Positions 1-8,017 of a DNA stretch of 64,000 nucleotides are shown piece by piece. Within the stretch, counting starts at the first letter, position 1. Each line of letters begins with the position of its first letter. The stretch is from CALKAL01 sp051846895. GTDB taxonomy: Bacteria; Bacillota; Bacilli; Bacillales; Alkalibacillaceae. Below the pieces are notes generated by a model. The model ran no database searches. It had not been told where the DNA came from and saw nothing but the letters and a program-made list of their open reading frames with translations. The stretch is from the NCBI GenBank assembly GCA_051846895.1, contig JBPYCQ010000003.1, positions 62,001 through 126,000 on the forward strand. The letters run 5' to 3'. The position numbers were made by a program, and so were the translations under genes.

Positions 1-12
1 GAGGAGTTAATT

Positions 13-639
13 ATGAAAAAGCTATGGCAATCGTTGATCGTTGTAGCACTTGTATTCTTTTTAGCAGCATGTGGCGGTGATGATGAAGAGAAAAATAATA
101 ACAATGACGCGGCTAATGAGCAACAGGATCAAGGAAATGCGAATCAAGAGCAAAATAACGATAATAACGATGCAAACAATAGTGACAATAATCAACAAGA
201 TAACAATAATGATGATACAAACGCTACTAATGATTCCAAACAAGACAATGCATCGAAAACGGGCTCTATTGGTGATACGCTTGAATTCAACGGTCTTCAA
301 ATTACCGTTAATGACGCTTATACGAGCCAAGGTGGGGACTTTGAAACGCCAAGCAATGATCAATATTTAATTTTAGATTTAAATATTGAAAATCCAACCG
401 ATGAAGCACAAAACGTTTCATCACTTTTACAAATGTCAGTCCAAGACGAAGAAGGTTATACTTACGATGTAACCATTTTCACTGAGACAAAAGGAAGCCT
501 TGACGGTGAAGTTGGTCCAGGACGTAACATGCGTGGTGAAGTAGCATTTGATGTTGATGAGTCACCATCATATGAGTTTATTTTTGAAGACCCATTTGCA
601 TCTGGTCAAGCTATTTGGACAATTAACTTAAATGAATAA
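13..639 (+). CDS. DUF4352-type lipoprotein with Asn/Asp-rich linker
   Basis: Secreted, membrane-anchored lipoprotein of 208 aa. Residues 1-20 form a lipoprotein signal peptide ending in the lipobox LAAC with Cys20 as the lipid site. Residues 21-80 are a low-complexity Asn/Asp/Gln linker. Residues 85-208 look like the DUF4352 immunoglobulin-like fold (IGDTLEFNGLQITVNDA, then YLILDLNIENPTDEAQN). The start has an upstream GAGGAG at positions 1-6 and is the first ATG. Function is unknown; related domains occur in extracytoplasmic stress or inhibitor proteins. The linker probably carries the domain away from the membrane through the wall. Confidence 0.8.
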   Translation: MKKLWQSLIVVALVFFLAACGGDDEEKNNNNDAANEQQDQGNANQEQNNDNNDANNSDNNQQDNNNDDTNATNDSKQDNASKTGSIGDTLEFNGLQITVNDAYTSQGGDFETPSNDQYLILDLNIENPTDEAQNVSSLLQMSVQDEEGYTYDVTIFTETKGSLDGEVGPGRNMRGEVAFDVDESPSYEFIFEDPFASGQAIWTINLNE

Positions 640-643
640 TATG

Positions 644-673
644 AAAAAGGCACACATCGCAGTGTGCCTTTTT
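644..673. terminator. Bidirectional terminator between lipoprotein and ku
   Basis: Perfect inverted repeat GGCACAC/GTGTGCC flanked by A-run and T-run. It lies between the convergent lipoprotein and ku genes and can serve both strands. Confidence 0.85.
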
Positions 674-675
674 TA

Positions 676-1503
676 TTAACCTGACTTTGTTTTCTTCTGT
701 GTCGTTTTCTTCTTCGTTGCAGCTGGTTTTTTCTTGCCTGCTTTCTTTAATGATTTTTCTAAAGCTTCCATTAAGTCCATGACATTATCAGGACGAGTTG
801 GTTCTTTCGCTGTCGATACTTCTTCTCCTTGACGTTTTTTCTCTATTAAATCAAGTAAGGCTGTCCGATATTCATCAGTATACTTTTCTGGTTCAAATTC
901 TGTTGTTAATTGATCAATAAGTAACTTCGCTGTATCTAATTCCTTTTTCACTATATTCGCTTCTTCAGGTATATTCGGAACTTCTTTTGCATCCCGAACT
1001 TCATCAGGATAATGGATTGTTTCCATTACAAGTGTATTTTGATATACACGTACAACAGCTAAATGTTCTTTTGAACGGATTGTAATTTTCGCAAGTCCAA
1101 TTTTACCTGTCTCTTGTAATGCTTCTCGTAATAATGAATAAGCTTTCGTTCCTCCATCATTCGGAGATAAATAATAACTTTTATCGAAATAAATAGGATC
1201 GATTTCTTCTAATTGAACAAAGTCAACAATTTCAACTGCTTTTTCTGCTTCATCTTTTAGTGCAGCAAGATCTTCTTCTTCTAAAATAACGAATTTATTT
1301 TTTGTGTATTCATATCCTTTGACAATATCATCATTACTAACTTCTTTATCGCATACAGGGCAAACCTTTTCATATTTAATCGGTGATTGACATTCCTTAT
1401 GCAAGTTACGAAGTTTTATATCTTTATCTTCCGTAGCCGTATGTAGCTTGACAGGAATGTTAACTAATCCAAAGCTGATGGTACCTTTCCACATCGTATG
1501 CAT
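676..1503 (-). CDS. ku: Ku-type DNA end-binding protein for non-homologous end joining
   Basis: Bacterial Ku homodimer subunit (275 aa) that binds double-strand DNA ends and recruits LigD. The N-terminus MHTMWKGTISFGLVNIPVKL and the segment LHKECQSPIKYEKVCPVC are hallmarks of the family. Residues 1-210 form the Ku core, and the tail from about 225 is Lys-rich (KKAGKKKPAATKKK), as in other bacterial Ku proteins where it binds DNA. The start at 1503 is preferred over one three codons upstream because AAAGGAG lies 9 nt before it. It is divergent from ligD with a 99-bp gap, matching the paired ykoV/ykoU organisation in B. subtilis, where the pair protects spores; here regulation is not visible. 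Confidence 0.95.
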   Translation of the reverse strand: MHTMWKGTISFGLVNIPVKLHTATEDKDIKLRNLHKECQSPIKYEKVCPVCDKEVSNDDIVKGYEYTKNKFVILEEEDLAALKDEAEKAVEIVDFVQLEEIDPIYFDKSYYLSPNDGGTKAYSLLREALQETGKIGLAKITIRSKEHLAVVRVYQNTLVMETIHYPDEVRDAKEVPNIPEEANIVKKELDTAKLLIDQLTTEFEPEKYTDEYRTALLDLIEKKRQGEEVSTAKEPTRPDNVMDLMEALEKSLKKAGKKKPAATKKKTTQKKTKSG

Positions 1504-1602
1504 GACAATCATCTCCTTTATTTATATCGTTTGTTTTTTTCTTAATAAAAATGCATCGACAAGTAAAAATTAGAACTAACCAAATATAAAGGATGACTGC
1601 TT

Positions 1603-3351
1603 ATGTGGAAGCCTATGTTACCAACGTTAGTCGATGATGCACCCCTTGAAGATGAATGGGTTTACGAAGTGAAATATGACGGGTTTCGCTGTGGGTTTGA
1701 GTGGAATAAAGATTCAATCCACTTATGGAGCCGCAATGGAAATGATTTAGCATCATCGTTTCCCGAGATTATTGAATGGTGTAAAGTGCATCAAACTCAA
1801 TTCGAAAAATATTTACCGCTTTTCTTAGACGGTGAGATTGTCATTTTAAATACTAAAATTCAAACAAATTTTTCTCTTCTACAACAAAGAGGACGTTTAA
1901 AATCTCAAGAAAAAATTACAAATTTATCCAGGAAGCGTCCAGCATCATTGATGGTCTTTGATCTAATAAAATTACGAGGGAAAGAAACCATTCATCAAAC
2001 ATTTGTGAAACGAAGAACAGAGCTACAACAATTGTTTAATGAGGTGGGAAGAATTGGCTCTCGAATGAATCTTGTTGACCAATATAGTAATTTCAGCGAT
2101 ATTAAGGAAGCAGTATTTCTCCATCAAGGAGAAGGGATTGTAGCGAAACAACTTAATTCAAAATATATTTACGGTAAACGAACAACGAATTGGCAGAAAA
2201 TAAAAAACTGGCGACAAATTAATGGGTTTATTACTGGATGGAATGTTGAAAATGATTACTTCGACGTCTCAATTTATGTCAAAGAAAAACAACAACTTCT
2301 TGGAAAAATTAAACATGGTTTTTCAAATGAAGAAAAAGAGACGTTATCCTCTTTTATTAAGCAAAATGGACAGAAAGTAAACGGCTTATCATGGAAATTA
2401 GAACCGAGCGTTTGTATTGAACTAAATTGTTTAGATGTTCATGAGGAAGAATTAAGAGAACCTGTATTTAATACATTTCGATTTGATTTAACACCTGAGG
2501 ATTGTACAAAAGAAAAAGTGAATGAAGGACTAGCACAAATACCCGAAGAAATAGAGTTGTCTAAACCGGATAAAAAACTATTTGATACTGTAACGAAACG
2601 TGATTTTGTCGTTTATTTAAGGAACATGGCGCCATATATTTTACCACGTCTTAAAAATAAACGGTTAACAATGATTCGCTATCCTGATGGGATTAATGAA
2701 CATTCTTTTTATCAAAAACATTTACCGGATTATGCTCCTTCATTTATAAAAACAGTTAAAGGTGAGGATGAAGAAGAGGATATTATATGTAATGACTTAA
2801 AAACATTACTTTGGTTCGGAAACCATGCGGCGATTGAGTATCACGTTCCTTTTCAGACGATTAACGAAACACAGCCTGATGAAATGGTTTTTGATCTTGA
2901 TCCACCATCATTAAAAGAATTTCCATTAGCAGTCTTTGCCGCTCAGCTAATTCGCGACATGTGCGAAGCAAAGGGGTTTCACGTCTTTATTAAAACGTCT
3001 GGTCGAACAGGTTTACAACTTCACATACCGCTTCACGATTACGACATGACATTTGACGATACACGTGAATTTATGGAAGCCGTCGCGAAAGTGTTAGTCC
3101 AAAAATATCCGAAATCATTTACCATTGAACGATTGAAAAAAAATAGAGGTCAAAAATTGTACATCGATTATGTACAACATGCCTCTGGAAAAACAATTAT
3201 TGCACCCTATTCCCCGAGAGCGACAAAGGATACAACTGTCGCAACACCGCTCTTTTGGGACGAGGTTAATGAACATTTAGATCCGAGAACTTTTACCATT
3301 CATAACGTGCCTGAACGTGTTCGGACTTTAGGCTGTCCATTTTTCTCATAA
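1603..3351 (+). CDS. ligD: LigD: ATP-dependent DNA ligase fused to primase-polymerase
   Basis: Two-domain NHEJ ligase of 582 aa. Residues 1-300 are the ATP-dependent ligase: adenylation motif KYDGFR with the nucleophilic Lys near residue 24, DGEIV near 85 and EGIVAK near 178. Residues 325-580 are the archaeo-eukaryotic primase-like polymerase domain with DLDPPS (metal-binding Asp pair) and SGRTGLQLHIPL. The order ligase-then-polymerase is the Bacillus arrangement, the reverse of the mycobacterial one. No phosphoesterase domain is present, as in B. subtilis LigD (about 610 aa). The ATG at 1603 has AAAGGATG upstream. It acts with the divergent Ku at broken DNA ends. Confidence 0.95.
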   Translation: MWKPMLPTLVDDAPLEDEWVYEVKYDGFRCGFEWNKDSIHLWSRNGNDLASSFPEIIEWCKVHQTQFEKYLPLFLDGEIVILNTKIQTNFSLLQQRGRLKSQEKITNLSRKRPASLMVFDLIKLRGKETIHQTFVKRRTELQQLFNEVGRIGSRMNLVDQYSNFSDIKEAVFLHQGEGIVAKQLNSKYIYGKRTTNWQKIKNWRQINGFITGWNVENDYFDVSIYVKEKQQLLGKIKHGFSNEEKETLSSFIKQNGQKVNGLSWKLEPSVCIELNCLDVHEEELREPVFNTFRFDLTPEDCTKEKVNEGLAQIPEEIELSKPDKKLFDTVTKRDFVVYLRNMAPYILPRLKNKRLTMIRYPDGINEHSFYQKHLPDYAPSFIKTVKGEDEEEDIICNDLKTLLWFGNHAAIEYHVPFQTINETQPDEMVFDLDPPSLKEFPLAVFAAQLIRDMCEAKGFHVFIKTSGRTGLQLHIPLHDYDMTFDDTREFMEAVAKVLVQKYPKSFTIERLKKNRGQKLYIDYVQHASGKTIIAPYSPRATKDTTVATPLFWDEVNEHLDPRTFTIHNVPERVRTLGCPFFS

Positions 3352-3356
3352 AATAA

Positions 3357-3608
3357 TTATTGATCACTTCTAGCTTGCTTAACGATTTGGTGTCCGAAAA
3401 CAGCTGCTCCTGCTAACAACACTGCTTGAATAACAGATTGATAAGTAATGCCGAATTGGGCCGTAGTAAACAAAATACTTATTAAAAGTAAGGTTAAAGG
3501 AATATATCGATTGGGAATAATGTTAGATATTTTTATTATTTTACCTAATATCATGAGCACTGGTATGAGAACCAGTGCTTCATCTTTTACATATGTTAAG
3601 AAATCCAT
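3357..3608 (-). CDS. Phage-type holin, Hol44/holin_5_2-like
   Basis: Small hydrophobic protein of 83 aa with three predicted membrane segments (about residues 10-25, 36-53 and 58-76) and a charged C-terminus (KQARSDQ), the pattern of the Hol44 holin family often found beside endolysins. It starts 2 nt after the stop of the upstream amidase, so the two are probably co-transcribed and translationally coupled. A holin would let a leaderless amidase cross the membrane. No other phage gene is nearby, so a host function, such as mother-cell lysis, or a prophage relic are both open. Confidence 0.75.
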   Translation of the reverse strand: MDFLTYVKDEALVLIPVLMILGKIIKISNIIPNRYIPLTLLLISILFTTAQFGITYQSVIQAVLLAGAAVFGHQIVKQARSDQ

Positions 3609-3610
3609 AG

Positions 3611-4435
3611 TTATTCCTCCTCTTGAACGACATCAAAAAATGAGTCAAACCCTTCTTGTCTTAACTGCTCTATTTTCTTCTCCGCTTCCTCTTGATTAGC
3701 AAACGCCCCAACGACGACACGGTGGAATAAATAATCATCTACATTTATCGTTGAAATAGTTGGATCAAAACCGACAAGCTCTAATTCACTTTTTCTTCTT
3801 TCTGCATTATTTAATTCATGAAATGAACCAGAAATAACGTGATAGATTAATGGTTCATTATGATCATCTCCAGGTAGAATTTCTTCAATCGGAATATATT
3901 GAGTCCCTTCTTCACGACAGATAGCTCTCACAACACATTCATAAAGACCAAAACGATAATCATCATTTTGTAAACGATAACGATTCGGCCCATCTAGAAA
4001 GTCATACTCAACAATCGTGACACGGCACTTGCCTGTTTCACGATGCATGTAATAAAAATCTTTATCGTCTTTAGCTGGATATGTTCTAGTAAAGGTACGG
4101 CGGAATGGGTAGCCCGCTTTCTCAAATTCAACTCTTAAGAGTGCTTCAAACTGTCCATCAGCATGAATACTATGAATCAATTCAGTCCCTGTTCCACCCC
4201 CTGCATTGAAATGATGTGAAATGCATTTATCAAATGGTTTCACTTTAGATGTTCTAGTATTTCTTGGAATTGTTACATCACTTATTCTCGTTGCATCACT
4301 TGAGATGTTTAGTTCTTTTAATCGTTCATTGACATAAAGTGCTGCTTCAAGTGCCCATTCTTTTTCATATTGTCCATATTTGACAGCACCTGGGTCGTTT
4401 CCACCGTGACCTGCATCTTGAATCCATCTACTCAA
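3611..4435 (-). CDS. N-acetylmuramoyl-L-alanine amidase with SPOR repeats (CwlC-like)
   Basis: Zinc amidase that cuts the bond between MurNAc and the L-Ala of the stem peptide. Residues 1-180 are Amidase_3: AGHGGNDPGA holds the first zinc His, EKEWALEAA the Glu, and ISHHFNAGGG the later His. Residues 193-275 carry two SPOR-like repeats (YHVISGSF and HRVVVGAF), which bind denuded glycan. There is no signal peptide. Architecture and length (about 275 aa) match B. subtilis CwlC, a mother-cell lysis amidase. Two in-frame TTG codons compete; the one at 4435 is chosen because GGGAGG lies 8 nt upstream, while the TTG at 4441 is only about 2 nt from it. A holin gene follows directly. Confidence 0.82.
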   Translation of the reverse strand: MSRWIQDAGHGGNDPGAVKYGQYEKEWALEAALYVNERLKELNISSDATRISDVTIPRNTRTSKVKPFDKCISHHFNAGGGTGTELIHSIHADGQFEALLRVEFEKAGYPFRRTFTRTYPAKDDKDFYYMHRETGKCRVTIVEYDFLDGPNRYRLQNDDYRFGLYECVVRAICREEGTQYIPIEEILPGDDHNEPLIYHVISGSFHELNNAERRKSELELVGFDPTISTINVDDYLFHRVVVGAFANQEEAEKKIEQLRQEGFDSFFDVVQEEE

Positions 4436-4584
4436 TTTCAAAACCTCCCTAATCTACATTATTCATTTTGACGTTTAACGAAACGGTTCAGATCTATAAA
4501 AGATCCTCTATATTTAGAATCGAATCATAGAACATTAAAGTGTTATTTAATTCTTTTTAAAATTATATGAATCCACATAACGAA

Positions 4585-4623
4585 AAAACACTTAGTATCC
4601 CTTATTCGAATACTAAGTGTTTT
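4585..4623 (-). terminator. Terminator after the DUF3221/DUF4362 lipoprotein
   Basis: A 13-bp perfect stem (AAACACTTAGTAT with its complement) with a T-run on the minus strand, 58 nt downstream of the lipoprotein stop at 4681. Confidence 0.85.
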
Positions 4624-4680
4624 GTTCAGTAAGATTTGATTCTCATCGATATTTTTAATAGCAAGCTATTAAAATCAACT

Positions 4681-5709
4681 TTAGTCTAAAGACAGGCCTG
4701 CTGCTATATGCATACCGTGTGCTAAGACTGCTCCCGCTTCATAATAATCAAATATTAAATCAACTTGTTCACCATAAATAATCAACTTTCCATCTGGTGC
4801 CATCATTGACATACTCATTAATGACTGTTTTTCACCTTGTTTAATTTTTTCTAGTGTATCCTCTATAACGCTCGAATCATCCGTTTCAAAAGTTATTTTT
4901 CCATTCACTTCAATTTCAAGACCTGTATATGTTTGATCTGGTACAAGTATATCATTCGTATCGATCTCTAAAAGCAAGTTTTCTTGGCCATTCGTACAAT
5001 CTTCTAGCTCAATATTTACTTGTTTATTCTCATAAAATTCAGCTAGCGCCCCGCATGAATTGTGAATGATCTGTTCAGATACACCAAATTCATCTTGAGT
5101 AGCATCCGTGAATTGTTGGAACCCACGATTCTCATATGAAACAGTTGTAAAAATAGGATCACCCTCGATTGTATATTCAACGATACGGAATTCACTATTT
5201 TCACCTTCATAGAAATCATTCAAAAATTGTTTAAAGATATGAAGATTATCCATTTTCCCATGGGTATTAATAAAATCGTTTTCTTCATCCACTTCTCTTC
5301 TTATTGCTTCAGCTGTACTTTGACCTGGATAGCTTTCGGCTACGGCGTTATGAGTTACAACTATCTTTTCGCCAACAATGAGTGATTTTTGCATTTGTTT
5401 ATCAATATTTTTTAAGTTAAAAGATATCGCATTGCCTGCTTGGTCATACATATTTTCGAAACCGATTTTCTCATATGGTTCTGTTAACCTTTTATCCGTT
5501 ACGATAACTTCATTTTCTGTAATATGAGCGACATAGCCAACCATCCCTGAAGATGATTGGTCATTATTATCGTTAATTCCTGGTCGTTCATCACTATTCT
5601 GACCAACTGGAGTATCAGATGACCCTAAGCTTGTTTGGTCGCCTGTTCCACAAGCTACTAAAAACATAAAGCTGAATATAATAAAGAATGTTAATTTTTT
5701 CATATTCAT
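4681..5709 (-). CDS. Lipoprotein with DUF3221 and DUF4362 domains
   Basis: Secreted lipoprotein of 342 aa. The signal peptide ends in the lipobox LVAC (Cys20). Residues 55-125 resemble DUF3221 (GYVAHITENEVIVTDK), the YobA-type OB-like fold. Residues 140-235 resemble DUF4362: DFINTHGKMDNLHIFKQFL, then FRIVEYTIEGDPIF and a Cys-containing segment. The remaining 100 residues are unassigned. The fusion of two small-lipoprotein domains is uncommon but known. ATTCATTCCTCC on the plus strand gives a good ribosome-binding site. The function is not known. Confidence 0.75.
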   Translation of the reverse strand: MNMKKLTFFIIFSFMFLVACGTGDQTSLGSSDTPVGQNSDERPGINDNNDQSSSGMVGYVAHITENEVIVTDKRLTEPYEKIGFENMYDQAGNAISFNLKNIDKQMQKSLIVGEKIVVTHNAVAESYPGQSTAEAIRREVDEENDFINTHGKMDNLHIFKQFLNDFYEGENSEFRIVEYTIEGDPIFTTVSYENRGFQQFTDATQDEFGVSEQIIHNSCGALAEFYENKQVNIELEDCTNGQENLLLEIDTNDILVPDQTYTGLEIEVNGKITFETDDSSVIEDTLEKIKQGEKQSLMSMSMMAPDGKLIIYGEQVDLIFDYYEAGAVLAHGMHIAAGLSLD

Positions 5710-5755
5710 TCCTCCTTGCTAAAACAGACGACTTTAAGTTAAAAAAGTTACAAAA

Positions 5756-5783
5756 AAAATGGACGCCCAATCACGTCCATTTT
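5756..5783 (-). terminator. Terminator of the ArsA operon
   Basis: The stem AAAATGGACG/CGTCCATTTT overlaps the stop codon of the MDR oxidoreductase and has a T-run on the minus strand. It closes the four-gene operon that begins near 8395. Confidence 0.85.
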
Positions 5784-6774
5784 AACTAATTCGAAAACCA
5801 ATTTTCCCGAAATTTTTTGTATCCCTTAAATATTCAAAAGCAACTTGATATTGATCCATGCTAAAATATTGATCAATTTCTGGTTTAATTTGATGTTTTT
5901 CAATAAATTGAAGCATCTCCTTAAGTTCCTCGGTACTGCCCATGGTGGTTCCTAAAATATTTTGTTGGGCATAGAAAAATTTTCGAATATCAATTTCTAC
6001 AATGTCTTCGGTTGTTGCACCGAAAGTAACGATTGATCCACCTTTCCGAACAACATCTAATGATTTATTAAAAGTGGCTCGCCCTATCGTTTCAATGAGC
6101 AAATCTACCGTTTCACTCTTTAACTCTTCGTTCCAATCTGAATTCGTATGGATGGCAACATCAGCACCAAGCTGCTTTGCCTTTTCTAGCTTCTCTTCAC
6201 TTCTTGATGTTACGATCACTCTAGCTCCAGCTGCTTTTGCAAATTTCAAAGCAAAAGTTAACACGCCACTACCGATCCCAGGAAGCATGACGGTATCCGA
6301 GCTTTTCAGATTTCCTCTAGTAAAAATTGCCCGATACGCTGTTAAAGCTGCTAATGATAAAACACCAGCCTCTTCCCAAGATAAGTAATCCGGCTTTCTT
6401 TCAATCTGATTTTCTTCAACAACCATATATTCACTAAAAGTCCCGTGATCAGGTAAACTTACGATTTCAAATCCTTCTGGTGGTGCATCACTCTTCTTTT
6501 CCCAACCAATGCCAGGATTAATGACGACTTCATCACCGATTTTCCACTTCGTCACCCCTTCACCGATTGCTTCAACAATTCCTGCACCATCAGATCCTAA
6601 GACTAATGGTGGTTGGTCTTCTTGGTGACGTTGAGTCACAATTAAATCTCTCCGGTTCATGCCACCTGTTTTCATTTTAATTTTAACGCAACCTGCCAAT
6701 AAACTAGGCTCTTCAATATCACCGAACACTACACCATCTAACCCACTTTTTCCTTCATGAATAATTGCTTTCAA
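5782..6774 (-). CDS. MDR-superfamily NAD(P)H oxidoreductase (quinone-oxidoreductase-like)
   Basis: Medium-chain dehydrogenase/reductase of 330 aa. Residues 25-125 are the GroES-like catalytic fold (LVLGSDGAGIVEAIGEGV) and residues 130-290 the Rossmann fold (VMLPGIGSGVLTFALKFAKA, where the usual GGVG is GIGSG). The structural-zinc cysteine cluster is absent, pointing to the quinone oxidoreductase/YogA side of the family rather than zinc alcohol dehydrogenases. Its start overlaps the arsA stop by 4 nt (ATGA), so it is translationally coupled as the last gene of the operon. The substrate is unknown; a reductive role on the operon's metal or thiol substrate is inference. Confidence 0.85.
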   Translation of the reverse strand: MKAIIHEGKSGLDGVVFGDIEEPSLLAGCVKIKMKTGGMNRRDLIVTQRHQEDQPPLVLGSDGAGIVEAIGEGVTKWKIGDEVVINPGIGWEKKSDAPPEGFEIVSLPDHGTFSEYMVVEENQIERKPDYLSWEEAGVLSLAALTAYRAIFTRGNLKSSDTVMLPGIGSGVLTFALKFAKAAGARVIVTSRSEEKLEKAKQLGADVAIHTNSDWNEELKSETVDLLIETIGRATFNKSLDVVRKGGSIVTFGATTEDIVEIDIRKFFYAQQNILGTTMGSTEELKEMLQFIEKHQIKPEIDQYFSMDQYQVAFEYLRDTKNFGKIGFRIS

Positions 6775-7712
6775 CGAACTTCCTCCCTTATTAGATTTAT
6801 TAAATGTTTTGAAAATTTCTCTAGTTTATTCAAATCCGAAATATCTTCCTCAAACAAAGGAATCTTAACAACGTGCTGTTTATTAAACTTTTCATCAATT
6901 AAATTAATGTATTGTTCTTCTATAACTCTTCTTTTTTGTAAGAAACTGCCGTCAGCTTCAGCTGGCAGTACTTTATTAACAATCAATGTACGAACATGAA
7001 GTTTATATTGATGTAATTGTTTGATGGCCTGTTCTGTTTCTAAAATAGGTAGTCGTTCAGGATTCAAAACGAAAATAAATGATGTTTGTTCCTCATCTAA
7101 AATAACATCGCGAACACGTACGAATTTATTTTTACGCTCTTGAAGTTTTTCATAGATGGGATCATCTATCGGTTCACCATCATTGAGAAGCTGAGTATAA
7201 TTTTCATTGATACTCTGTCTCTTTTGTAACATTCCGTCAATCCAGACACTCATTAATTCAGGTAACGTTAGCAATCTAATCGTATGGCCTGTTGGAGCAG
7301 TATCAAAAATAATTTTATCAAAATGGGCATTTTCTTCTAAAATAATTGATGTGAGCCGATCAAATAAAGCAGCTTCCTCAGCCCCTGGAGATGCTGCAGC
7401 TAAATCGATTTGCCGATGCACTTCATCATGCATACTTGATTTAACTAATCCTCTTAAATTTTCTTTTACACCTTGAATATATCTTTTTATTTCTTCAGAC
7501 GAATCTATTTCAATCCCCCATAAATTGTCTGTTATTTTCTGTTTCTCATAACTTAATTTTTTATGAAAAATATCTCCTGTATTGTGAGCGGGATCTGTTG
7601 ACACAATTAAAGTTTTTAACCCCGCTTTAGAACTTGCTAAAGCAAGTGCTGCTGATGATGTCGATTTACCAACGCCACCTTTACCTCCAACAAAGATAAT
7701 TTTCTGTTTCAT
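6771..7712 (-). CDS. ArsA/Get3-family ATPase
   Basis: Single-domain ArsA-type ATPase of 313 aa. The deviant Walker A motif GGKGGVGKST is at residues 9-18, the switch region STDPAHNTGD near 38, and the family signature DTAPTGHTIRLL near 140. Canonical ArsA is a double-domain pump motor; single-domain bacterial forms dimerise like Get3. The surrounding operon has two Cys-pair proteins and no ArsB or ArsD, so a classical arsenite efflux pump is unlikely. It is positioned 27 nt after the Cys-Cys protein and overlaps the oxidoreductase. The RBS AAGAGGTGCC precedes the start. Confidence 0.92.
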   Translation of the reverse strand: MKQKIIFVGGKGGVGKSTSSAALALASSKAGLKTLIVSTDPAHNTGDIFHKKLSYEKQKITDNLWGIEIDSSEEIKRYIQGVKENLRGLVKSSMHDEVHRQIDLAAASPGAEEAALFDRLTSIILEENAHFDKIIFDTAPTGHTIRLLTLPELMSVWIDGMLQKRQSINENYTQLLNDGEPIDDPIYEKLQERKNKFVRVRDVILDEEQTSFIFVLNPERLPILETEQAIKQLHQYKLHVRTLIVNKVLPAEADGSFLQKRRVIEEQYINLIDEKFNKQHVVKIPLFEEDISDLNKLEKFSKHLINLIREEVR

Positions 7713-7739
7713 AATTTGGCACCTCTTTATCTATTAATT

Positions 7740-8006
7740 TTAGCAACATCTTATTCCGTCAAAAGGTGTTTTTTCCATTCCCATCCGCAGATGCCAATCA
7801 TGGAATTTTTCAAGTATATAAGGATAAAGCTCTAATGTGTAATAAAAAGCTGGGTTTGGAATCCCAAGCATATCCGAATACATAAGTAATAAAAATAAAT
7901 CGTCCTCATCCCGAAGTTCTCTTGCTATTTCTGTACGGTGAGGAATACTTAACATTTCTTCATACCATTTAATAATTTGTTTAAACGTAATCTTTTTCTC
8001 AACCAT
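7740..8006 (-). CDS. Small protein ending in Cys-Cys-stop (cory-CC-star family)
   Basis: Protein of 88 aa whose last residues are FDGIRCC, directly followed by TAA. This matches the family known in annotation pipelines as cory-CC-star protein, which is encoded beside ArsA-type ATPases. It is predicted helical with no membrane segment. The terminal vicinal Cys pair is the obvious site for a soft metal or metalloid or a redox reaction. The start at 8006 (MVEKKITF) is preferred to a GTG two codons upstream because AGGGTGAG then has workable spacing. It lies between the candidate selenoprotein (11-nt gap) and arsA. Confidence 0.8.
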   Translation of the reverse strand: MVEKKITFKQIIKWYEEMLSIPHRTEIARELRDEDDLFLLLMYSDMLGIPNPAFYYTLELYPYILEKFHDWHLRMGMEKTPFDGIRCC

Positions 8007-8017
8007 ATACACTCACC

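Noticed and set aside
3357..4435. Prophage
   Set aside because: Apart from the amidase and holin there are no structural, integrase or terminase genes on either side, and the SPOR repeats point to a sporulation amidase.
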